Source: Euptelea pleiosperma (Eukaryota; Streptophyta; Magnoliopsida; Ranunculales; Eupteleaceae). Taken from it: 64,000 bases of DNA. Positions 55,148-64,000 of this stretch are shown one piece after another (position 1 is the stretch's first letter; each line of letters begins with the position of its first letter). Position numbers and translations under genes: made by a program. The stretch lies in the NCBI GenBank assembly GCA_035048495.1, contig CM068547.1:21707913-21771912 (forward strand). Reading direction: 5' to 3'. The notes under the pieces are model-generated. The model was not told where the DNA came from. It saw only the letters and a list, made by a program, of their open reading frames with translations, and made no database searches.

Positions 55148-57107
55148 TGAAAGTAGGTTTTTCCGCGTCGTTGGTTACGGAAACCCTAACTTCAACACAT
55201 TTTTAATTTATCCGAGACATTTAACCTGTAAAATGAGCAATATTGTATAGGGATTCGTGTCGGATGTCGATCCGCACTCGGGATTAGTCGGATTAGCGCG
55301 AATAAGAACATAAAATGTCAGATAATATACAAGAGAAACGTGGAAAGATGAGAATGGCGAGTCGAGATTAAAAACACATCCAAGAGATCCAGAGAAGACT
55401 AAAATCATCAAACTCAAATTGCATTAATTAAACTGTTGCTTACATGAAATAAATGACAGAAATAAATAAAGCGGTAAATCTATTCTAGAAAGCATGTAAG
55501 AAAGCATGTAAAAAGAGATTTTAGAGAGAGAGGAAGAAGGTAGAGAGAGATTTTTCCCACCTCGGTCGTTTACCGGCCGACAAGGTAGAGGTGAGAGAAA
55601 AACTCACCCTCTTGCATTCACCGAACGGAGTCAGTGGTGCAAAAAGGCGATCAGCCTGGGGATCTCTAGAGATAATCTAACTCTAGAGAGAGAAAATATA
55701 GAGAGAAGAAAGAAAACACTCACCATGTAACTTACCAGAGTGGTGAGCCGGATATCAGCCATCAATGAATGGGTGAGGTTGGACTGCCAAAGGTGAACTG
55801 ACATGGTGTTGATTGGTGGTTTTTCGGCCAAGAATGGTGGTGAAGCATGAAGTGGTGGCTATATAGGCAGCAAATGGTGGGGAATTTGCCGGTCTTCACT
55901 TCCCAATGGTAAGTACGATGATGAAGGTAATCTCCAACAGCATGGAGAGGACCTGCAAGTGGATGAGCCACCGACAAATGTTGTGGTTCAGATCTGGAGA
56001 TGCAAGCTTCTAACGGTGAGTCACGGCCTTGGAGGAGTGCACCCCGATCTGGATCGTGCATGGAGTAGCACGGATGGAACTCTGAGTGGCGCACGGTGCC
56101 GCTTTTTGATAGAGATGAGGGGTACACCAGCAGGTGGGGGGGGGGGGGCAGTAGATCTATGAGTCGCCGAAGAAGCTTCTCCGGGCGGTTTTAATGGTGG
56201 TCAGTAGTAGGTGGGAAGCGGACGGTAACAGCAACTCATACCTTTTCATTTTATTTTATTTTATTTTTTTTTCGTTCTCTTTTTCTCTTCTCCTCCTTCC
56301 TTTCTTTCTGATTTTCTCCTTGGTGGTTTGGTGAAAGAGGAAGGGAGGATGAAAGACGGTGGTGGCTGTTGGGAAACAGCCACCGTGTAGGATTAATGAG
56401 GTGGTGGCTGGTTTGCTGGTGGAAGCGTTAGAGAGGTCGCAGGCGGACCTACAACTCGAGGTGGAGTGATGAAGAGCAGCCATCATTGGGGCGGTGCTGC
56501 AGGAGATGGCGAGGTGCTGGAAGAGAGAAAACGGTGGCTGGCTGCAATGGAGATCGCCGGAGTTGCAACCTGCAACTCCGGTAATCTTTGAAACTGTTGC
56601 AGCAGCAAGGGGTGGTGGAGCATGGGAGCCTTGCTGGTTGAAGCACAAATATGGTGCGCACGGGAGAGATCCAGTCCGGTGGAGATCCGTGAAAAAGATC
56701 AGAATTTGCAGATCACCGAAGCTCCGTCAATGGAGATTGTGATGAGCAACCCGATGGAGAAGGGCAGCACGTGATGAAGATCTGTCCGTTGGGATGTGCT
56801 GGTTTCTTGCTGATTTGGTGAAGGTTGTAGGTGCATAGACCCGGTGAGTGAACCGGAGAGGAAGACGTTGTTGATGGCCGGAGTTGCAGCCCGGTGAAAA
56901 CGTGAAGAAGATGAAGAAGAAGGTGAGACTCCGGCCAAAAGAGAGGGAAAGAAGGAGAAGGGGAAGAAGGAGAAGCCGTTGGGGGAAGGAGAGGAGGAGA
57001 GGGGTTTGGAGATTAGGGTTTCGAACCCTCTCTTCTCCCCCTTTAAAGCTTCCCTATTTCCTTTAATGGAAATAGGGGATTTTTGAAAATAAAAAAATAA
57101 GAAAAAT

Positions 57108-57150
<43 letters not shown>

Positions 57151-58119
57151 TAAAACACTACTTTTCTAAGAGGAATCTCCCCATTTAGTGGACCCTCCAT
57201 TTTTTAAAATTTAATTAGAATTATTTGGAAATTCACGGGGTCCACTAACTGGTCGGACAGCGGGTCGATGATGATGGGCCCGGCTACTGGCCCACATGGA
57301 TTGATGATGTCCATCGTCTCACAAGATGATGTGACAGACAGTCTGATGGCGATCGGATGGATGGTGACTTGATTGGGACCCAGATTGGTAGATCGACGGA
57401 TCTAGAGAGATCCAACGGTCCGATTGAAGATCCAACGGTCCGATGGAAGATCCAACGGTCAGAAAGCTAAGGGAGATGAGATAGAGCCGATGGCCAGGAG
57501 TTCTGGGGTTAGGTCAGTAGATTCGAGGACCGAGAGATGAAGAGAGAGAGAGAATAAGGAGAGATGAGAGAGAAAGTATCAGAAAATAGAGAGAAAAGCA
57601 CTGGCGGAGGGTCTGGAACCCTGGTCTTCACTGTGACCATCCTCACGCTTCTCCAGTAGAGTCGACTATCATTCTTTGCTGACTCATGTGGCTTTAAACG
57701 CTTTGATCCGTCTCTTGGTCATTGGCTCTCCTGCTCTCTTCGTTCTTTGGGCTGGCTTTTTGGTCCTCTTATTCAGCCCATATTTGGCCCATATCTTCTA
57801 GTCATAGCATGTGGGCTCTTTAAGCTTTGATAATGGGCTTTCATGATCGATTTGGGCCCACAAGTCTCGAGAATCGTCCCATCGGGGTTTCCTGCGACAG
57901 AAGAAGCGCGTAATGAGACTTTATCAGAACGGCTTAATATCTAGACTTCGAAAATGTGTTTAATGCATGCAAATATACCATTTCGTCCAGAAAAGTGTGT
58001 TCTACGCAATAGAAGAGACTCTTACGTAGAAAAGTAGATAAATAGAGCATTTTACGTAGGAGAATGCAATAACGCTAAAAGGCTAATTGCTTAAAATAAG
58101 CACTTTTGAGCGAATATCA
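55148..58119 (-). repeat. Complete LTR of Athila-5
   Basis: On the plus strand it runs TGAAAGTAGG...GAGCGAATATCA. It includes a 13-base G run near 56136-56148, a hairpin at 56557-56581, a 38-base T run at 57110-57147 and a diverged tRNA-like segment at about 57598-57668 (minus strand). The G-rich tract complement follows at 58120. Confidence 0.88.
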
Positions 58120-58284
58120 CAACCCCCAACCAGCATATTGCCAATCCTTGGCAATTAGTGCGAAATAAATGAGCTTAAAAGGGCTCTGCACATGCTACAC
58201 ACTTTTTCATATTAGCTCCGGGAAAAACACCGTTCGTCAAATCATTGAATGGATGCAAAAACAGTTACATGCTAGCGAAGAATG
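58120..58284 (-). other. 3' interior remnant of Athila-5 with polypurine tract
   Basis: This matches the minus strand of about 32878-33038 in Athila-1, including the palindrome TTGCCAATCCTTGGCAA at 58138-58154. It joins LTR sequence abruptly at about 58285. Confidence 0.75.
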
Positions 58285-60343
58285 GAGACAGCGGCAACGA
58301 GCATTGCTTGGCTGACCGTGGATCAACGAAGATGCTTCACTGTGGCTGGTGGTGCTGACGAAGTTGCAGGTGAGAGGGGTTTGCTGGCCGGTTGCAACAA
58401 GCGGTGATGATGGTGGGGGCGGACTGGTGAGGAAGAAGACTACAGCGTATGGTGACGAGCCGGTGGGAGAAGCATCCCTGTTGGAGTGTGTTGCAGGTCC
58501 AGCAAGTTGCACTCCGGCAATGGAGGGAAGAGGATGCGAGGAGCACCCAACTTGCAGCACCGTTTGGAGTGCTACAAAAGGAGGAGCGGTGGTTGATGGA
58601 GAAGATCACGACGGTGAAGGGGTGATGGAAAACGTGCTGCCCACAAGTGAGATGGTGTGGTGGTTAGCTGTGGAGGAAGGGAGGCGCTAGGGGACTGACT
58701 GTGATTGCTAGCGCTGGACGGTGCAAGGAGGAGGACAAAGCAGCAGGTTTCAGCTTAGAGGCTGCAATGGTGGAGGTTGCAGGCGGAGGTTACAGGCGGA
58801 ACCGTTGGTGCAGCGTCAAGAGAAGGAGGACGCGGTCGTGCTGCACGCAGCAATAGGGAGCGCAGGCGAGAGGAGGGAGAAGGAGCAGAAGAGGAAGCAG
58901 AAGAGGAAGAAGAAGAAGAAGGAGGACTGGACTGGTTGGGGGGCGCTGCCGACCGGAGTTGCAGGCTGCAACTCTGGTAGAAAACGGTAATGAAAAAAAA
59001 AAAACTAAAACGAAAATATGAGAAGAAGAAAAAGAAAAAGAAGAAGAAGAAGAAGAAGAAGAAGAAGAAGAAGAAGAAGAAGAAGAAGAAGAAGAAGGAG
59101 GAGGAGGAGGAAGAGGACCAGATGGCCGGAGTTGCTGCCTGCAACTCCGGCGAAGATGGAGGAGGAAGAAGAAGAAGAAGAAGAAGAAAAGAAAAAGAAA
59201 AGGCCACCGGTGGAGGGAGAACGTGGGGGGATTGAAAGGGGGGAAGAGAGGAAAAGATAGGAGGGGGATTAGGGTTCGAATGAACCCCTATCCTTCTCCT
59301 TTTAAAGCTCCCTATTTCCTTTAATGGAAATAGGGTATTTTTTGAAAATAAAAAATACGAAAAAATATTTTTTTTTTTTTTAAGTAAAAACCTACTTTTC
59401 TATGGGGAATCTCCCCATTTAGTGGACCCCCCATTTAATTAAAATTATTTTGAAATTCGCGGGGTCCACTAACTGGTCGGACAGCGGGTCGATGATGATG
59501 GGCCCGGCTATTAGCCCTCATGGATTGATGATGTCCATCGTCTCACAAGATGATGTGACAGACAGTCTGATGGCGATCGGATGGATGGTGACTTGATTGG
59601 GACTCAGATTGGTAGATCGATGGATCTAGAGAGATCCAACGGTCCGATTGAAGATCCAACGATTCGATGGAAGATCCAACGGTCAGAAAGCTAAGGGAGA
59701 TGAGATAGAGCCGATGGGCAGGAGTTCTGGGGTTAGGTCAGTAGATTCGAGGACCGAGAGATGAAGAGAGAGAGAGAATAAGGAGAGATGAGAGAGAAAG
59801 TATCAGAAAATAGAGAGAAAAGCACTTGCGGAGGGTCTGGAACCCTGGTCTTCACTGTGACCATCCTCACGCTTCTCCAGTAGAGTCGACCATCATTCTT
59901 TGCTGACTCATGTGGCTTTAAATGCTTTGGTCCGTCTCTTGGTCATTGGCTCTCCTACTCTCTTCGTTCTTTGGGCCGGCTTTTTGGTCTTCTTATTCAG
60001 CCCATATTTGGCCCATATCTTCTAGTCATAGCATGTGGGCTCTTTAAGCTTTGATAATGGGCTTTCCTGATCGATGTGGGCTTGCAAGTCTCGAGAATTG
60101 TCCCATCGGGGTTTCCTGCGACAGAAGAAGTGCGTAATGAGACTATCAGAATGACTTCATGTCTAGACTTTCGAAAATGTGTTTAATGCATGCAAATATA
60201 CCATTTCGTCCAGAAAAGTGTGTTCTACGCAACAAAAGAGACTCTTACGTAGAAAAGTAGATAAATAGAGTATTTTAACGTGGGAGAATGCAATAACGCT
60301 AAAAGGATAATTGCTTAAAATAAGCACTTTTGAGCGAATATCA
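58285..60343 (-). repeat. Partial LTR of Athila-5 (5' two thirds)
   Basis: On the plus strand it ends GAGCGAATATCA at 60343, but its other end lacks the TGAAAGTAGG terminus. It includes hairpins at 58953-58977 and 59126-59150, a (GAA)n tract of about 60 bp (59036-59100) and a tRNA-like segment at about 59822-59892 (minus strand). Confidence 0.82.
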
Positions 60344-60680
60344 ATTCACTTCTGAGTGGTATACAAGTGAGAATTGAGGTCGAGGCATATAATCTTGTAG
60401 GTGATCAGAAAATCTGACTGCCAGATAGGGATGATGTTGAGCACACACACACGCTGAGTCTGGGTAATCTTTGGTTCAAATGTTCATTAGTAGATGTGCT
60501 ACATTTTACTGACTAAGTTCTAATTCCTGAATGATCGATCACTTGCACCCTTGATATGAACTAACAAAACAGAGTTTTTCTGAGTAATGAGAACAAATTT
60601 TCCAGCATGTACCAAGCCCTTCTGAGCTCTTATATCTCACATTAATTGCCAAGGATTGGCAATATGCTAGTTGGGGGTTG
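60344..60680 (+). other. Athila-2 3' non-coding region, second part, with polypurine tract
   Basis: It matches the end of the Athila-1 interior: the (CA)n stretch GAGCACACACACACGC near 60438, the palindrome TTGCCAAGGATTGGCAA at 60646-60662, and TTGGGGGTTG at 60671-60680 directly before the 3' LTR. Confidence 0.8.
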
Positions 60681-63374
60681 TGATATTCACTCAAAAGTAC
60701 TTATTTTAAGAATTATCCTTCTAGCGTTATCACACTCTCCTACGTAAAACTATTTTTTATCAACATTTCTACGTAAGAGTTTCTCTCATTACGTAGAATA
60801 CAATTTTCTGGTCAAAATCGTATATTTGCATGCATTCATACACAATTCTTTGACCCACATGCAAAGCCATTTGTAGAAATCTCATTACGCAATTTTTCTA
60901 TCGCAAGAACACTAATTTGACGATTTTGATGAAATGCGGGCCCACAACTGACTGCCAGAACCTATGATCAAAGCTCAAGAGCCAGTGGGCTAGGAAAAAA
61001 AATTACAGGCCAAATGATGTAAGAGCGGGAGGATCAAAAGAGACGAGAAGCGACCAAGAGAGATGGAGAAACAAGCCCTCAAAGAAGAGATTAAGGGGAT
61101 TAAAGCTTATCAACTAACACAAGATGAGGACTTGCTCAGTTGGTAAAGAATGCAGAAGACCAAGTCAAAGACCAGGGTTCAAGACCCTCTGCTAGCATTT
61201 TCTCTTTATTTTTGTAATAATTTCTATCTCTTCTCTCTAAATCCTCATTCTCTCTCTACTTTCAATATCGATCACTCGATCCGACGGCCTAACTTGGCTG
61301 ATCTCCACCGTCCGATCATCATCATCCATTCTATCATCCGATCATCAGCATATCTTCAAATCTTTCTTCCGATCACCCATCGGTGATCTTGGAATCCAGT
61401 GGCCCTCATCATTCCATATCCAATCATACGGGCCATGAACAAGCTAGAGATGGGCCCATTAGCAATGACCCACGGCCTAGTATGGGGTGGACCCCACATC
61501 CTCTATTAAAAAGTATCCCTCAAATTTACCCAAAAGGGGAACTTTCCCAAAAGTTTGAAAACCTTGATCATCTATCCTATCTCTTTGGAGGGTCCGTGTT
61601 AAAAGAGATTTTTCTTTACAAGAATGGAAAGCTTCTTCAAAAAGATATTCATATTTTAGAAATTTTTTAAAAGATTTGCAAATAGTATCTTCTTGAAAAT
61701 GGTCTCAAAATGCTAACTTTTTTGGTATGAAATATTTTCTAACCAATGGCCGTGATCATCCGAAAGAGAATCTCCTCCTAAAAATAGGATGAGGTGGCAT
61801 TAAAGAAAGTGGAATAGGGAATTTTTCAAAAGGGGCAAAAAGGTTTCCAAATGATAGAAACCGTGGGAATCCACAGTTCCTATTTTAGTCTACCACGTTT
61901 TTGGAAAGAGGGGGAGAAGTTTTTAAGAAAAAAACTTTTTTAGAAACCCATGGTTCCCTTATATGGGATCCACGTTTCCACCTTTTCTTCTTCTTCCATT
62001 CCATATTCAAAAGAAAACCGAGCCGTCTAACATCCCCCCACCATGTTTTCTACTTATTCCCCCACTTCTCTTTCCTCTTCTCAAAAAAACCCTAGCCGTC
62101 ACCCTCTCTTCCTCCTTTTCACCATCTTCTTCCAAGCCCAAGCTGTGGGAATAAAAAAAAAAGATAGAAAGAAAGAGAAAGAAGAAGGAAAGAAGAAGGA
62201 GGAGGGGACGTCCTAACCTGCTGCTCCACATCGCCCCTAGCTGCTACCACGTCTTGGGAGAGGAAGAAGCCGCAAGCCACCAGCTCTCAACGCTCCACCA
62301 CCACCATCTATCATCACCGCCTGCTGCATCCTCCATGTTGCAGGCTTCGTTGTTGCATCCACCAGCCGTCCAGCCTCTCCACCTTCAAGCCGTTGCCATC
62401 CACCTCCACACCTTTCCTTCACCACACTATACCAGCGCCTCCACTATCTTCACCATCACCGCCCACAATCCTCCATACGACCTGCAACTCTCAAGTTGCA
62501 GGTCTGCCACAACCACCGCTCCTAATATACCCTACTGCACATCGCAGCAGTGCTGTGTTTGCAACCTGCACATCTCCCCCTCCACAAGCCTTCATCTCTC
62601 TCCATCTATCGGACTGCACTCTCTTTGGGCCATGAAGAACCTGCTCCTCTCACCTCCGATCACCATTGGCCAGATCTCAAACATCTTTTGAGTGCCGCAG
62701 CAAGCTCCAAAGTCAACCAGCAATGCTCTTCTCTTTCACATCTCTCCAAGCACTCCAACATTCTCCACGCACCTGTAGTTCTTCGTATTGCTGCCTACTC
62801 TAATGGCAGCACCATCATGCACATGGAGCATCACAGCAACCACTAAGCGATCATCCTTCTTGCTCACCACATGGCTAGTTTCCCTCTAAGTTTGGTTCTC
62901 ACCACTCTTTTCTCTCTCCCTAGACCTATCTAGCACTTTCTCTCTCTTATTTCTCTTTCTAGTTTAATAGTTTTTATTTGCTTTTTAGTTTGATATTAAT
63001 TCAATGTTGATTCAATGTAATGGATGGTTGTTTTTTTTTTTGCATTAATGGAGAAGTTTACTTGATATTCAGAGTTTGATTTGTTTCTCATCTTTCTTAT
63101 TTTTTATTTGTTGATAATGATATCTCTATAAAAAAATATATTTTAAAATCCATTTCAATCACCACTCTCATCTCTCCGTGCTTTTCTAACAAAAAAATTT
63201 GTCATTTCATGTGCTTGACTTGCACACACTAACCCCGAGTGCGGATCGACATCCGACATACTCTCCACAATACAAACTTGTAATTTTGCAAAAATTTTGA
63301 GGCTCGGATCACATTACAAATCTTGTTGGAATTAGGGTTTCCATAACCAACGACGTAGAAAAATCCTACTTTCA
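60681..63374 (+). repeat. 3' LTR of Athila-2
   Basis: It runs TGATATTCAC...CCTACTTTCA (2694 bp). It includes a tRNA-like segment at 61129-61201, a hairpin at about 62479-62504 and the uninterrupted Tat target ACCAT at 62452-62456. Frames in its second half (62254-62846) repeat those of 39131-39669, as expected of paired LTRs, and are not genes. Confidence 0.9.
61129..61201 (+). other. tRNA-like segment in the Athila-2 3' LTR
   Basis: A-box-like TTGCTCAGTTGG is at 61132-61143 and the B box GGTTCAAGACC at about 61176-61186, in a T-arm-like hairpin. TTTT follows at 61198-61201. It differs from the Athila-1 segment at several sites, yet both boxes are kept. Confidence 0.62.
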
Positions 63375-63698
63375 GTGATACTTTCCGTCTGGACGTGGTC
63401 CCGTAGTTTTTCCTTGGCTAAGGTTTCCACGTAAAAATCTCGTCTTGTGTGATTGTTTGTTTATATTCTGCTATCTATCTTGATTAGACCAAATGACGAA
63501 AAGAAAATATACCATGAAGGTATATTCGATTTAAGTCAGTTGTGTTAATCTTTAATCAAACAACTAAGGCATACAATTTTGTTCCCTTACCATAGACTAG
63601 TAAAACTGTGTAGGTATAATTAATTTTAAATACCTAATCAACTCCCCCTCCTTCTAGGTATATTGGATTAAAGAGAACAGACTGGTTATTATTTCAAT

Positions 63699-63710
63699 TG
63701 GTATTAGAGC
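63699..63710 (+). other. Primer binding site of the copia element
   Basis: TGGTATTAGAGC closely matches TGGTATCAGAGC, the complement of the initiator tRNA-Met 3' part used by most plant copia elements. It stands two bases after a plausible LTR end (TTTCA). Confidence 0.8.
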
Positions 63711-63787
63711 GGGTTATTCTATTTAAAGATTTAATCACCTAAATTTAGATTCCTATAAAACCAGTCCATTATCATTAATTTGTCAAA

Positions 63788-64000
63788 ATGCAAAGAGAAT
63801 GTGGAAATACATCCAGACCACCATTGTTTGATGGAGAAGACTACGCTTATTGGAAGGCTAAGATGAGGGCTTTTCTAAAGTCTATTGATGAAAGAGTCTA
63901 CATGTCTATTATGGATGGTTGGTCACCACCCACAATAATAGTAGGAGATAAACCCATTCTTAAACCAAAAGCCGACTGGAGCAAAGAGGACATAGATTAT
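63788..64000 (+). CDS. gag: Copia-type gag, N-terminal part (truncated by window edge)
   Basis: Translation from the ATG at 63788 is open to the window end. It begins MQRECGNTSRPPLFDGEDY, then AYWKAKMRAFLKSIDERVY and DGWSPPTIIVGDKPILKPKA, then DWSKEDIDY. The RPPLFDG.DY.YWK.KMRAFL pattern is characteristic of plant Ty1/copia gag. The first ATG after the primer site was taken as start. The rest of gag and pol lie to the right. Confidence 0.85.
   Translation, partial: MQRECGNTSRPPLFDGEDYAYWKAKMRAFLKSIDERVYMSIMDGWSPPTIIVGDKPILKPKADWSKEDIDY

Larger units (their letters stand above)
55148..60343 (-). mobile_element. Athila-5: rearranged minus-strand Athila (LTR, short interior, partial LTR)
   Basis: On the minus strand it reads partial LTR (60343-58285), a 3' interior of about 165 bp (58284-58120) ending in the G-rich tract, then a complete LTR (58119-55148). 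Leader, gag, pol and part of the 5' LTR are gone. The flanks, CTTGC at 55143-55147 and ATTCA at 60344-60348, do not match. About 0.8 kb of Athila-2 is missing at the site, so deletion or recombination between elements reshaped it. Confidence 0.75.
39275..63374 (+). mobile_element. Athila-2: degraded Athila element hosting four insertions
   Basis: Remaining parts on the plus strand are the 3' 922 bp of its 5' LTR (39275-40196), primer site, leader (40218-41614, 45617-45895), gag-pol pieces (45896-54343), 3' non-coding region (54344-55147, 60344-60680) and 3' LTR (60681-63374). The Tat element cut its 5' LTR. A chromovirus-like solo LTR, an Athila solo LTR and Athila-5 interrupt the interior. 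The two LTR portions differ at roughly 3% of sites by eye, older than Athila-1. The base after the 3' LTR (GTGAT at 63375) may be its target duplication. Confidence 0.88.
63375..64000 (+). mobile_element. Ty1/copia element, 5' end (runs off right edge)
   Basis: Sequence after the Athila-2 3' LTR matches the usual end of a plant copia LTR (up to about 63696). A tRNA-Met-type primer site and gag follow. Athila-2 lies in its LTR region, so this is the outermost element visible. Only about 0.6 kb is in the window, so I cannot name the lineage. Confidence 0.75.

Noticed and set aside
58755..59207. Phenylalanine-rich minus-strand and lysine/arginine-rich plus-strand frames
   Set aside because: Products of the (GAA)n microsatellite in the Athila-5 LTR.

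Overview
The window is plant nuclear DNA made almost entirely of nested LTR retrotransposons. I found no host gene, rRNA, genuine tRNA gene or CRISPR array. The plant assignment rests on the element types: Ty3/gypsy Athila-type and Tat-type elements (the Tat copy carries two RNase H domains), a probable chromovirus-type solo LTR, and a Ty1/copia element with a tRNA-Met-type primer site. All of these are typical of repeat-rich plant heterochromatin. The species cannot be told from this.

Layout, outermost first. A copia element (63375-64000, right edge) carries Athila-2 (+ strand, 39275-63374) in its LTR region. The 5' LTR of Athila-2 was split by a Tat element (- strand, 15615-39274; only its 5' LTR is in the window). 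The Tat was split between protease and reverse transcriptase by a complete Athila (Athila-1, + strand, 20749-35956, 15.2 kb, 5-bp target duplication GGCTG). It was interrupted again near its 3' end by an internally deleted Athila (Athila-3, - strand, 5397-15614). Athila-3 holds two solo LTRs (6657-9329, duplication TGAGT; 9714-12299, duplication TCCGC), and its own 3' LTR is cut by another Athila (Athila-4, - strand, 1-5396, running off the left edge). Athila-2 also holds a 4-kb chromovirus-like solo LTR (41615-45616), an Athila solo LTR inside gag (46982-49681, duplication CAATC) and a rearranged - strand Athila (Athila-5, 55148-60343).

Athila-1 has every part of a working element: TG...CA LTRs of about 2.9 kb, a primer site like the complement of tRNA-Asp, a long leader, and one gag-protease-RT-RNase H-integrase frame broken by a single TGA. 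It also has a 1.9-kb non-coding 3' region and a G-rich tract before the 3' LTR. Athila-2 encodes the same polyprotein with many stops and frameshifts. The other Athila copies are non-coding or partial. The Tat coding region is decayed.

The most unusual signal is inside the Athila LTRs. All LTRs that retain the region carry, about 450 bp from the 5' end, a tRNA-like segment with A-box and B-box Pol III promoter motifs. In several copies a TTTT run follows at once. Further in lie repeated short hairpins of the form CCGGAGTTGC...GCAACTCCGG, many next to long A or T tracts. I know of no description of this combination in Athila-type LTRs. It recalls the 5S-bearing LTRs of Cassandra elements, but with a tRNA-type promoter.
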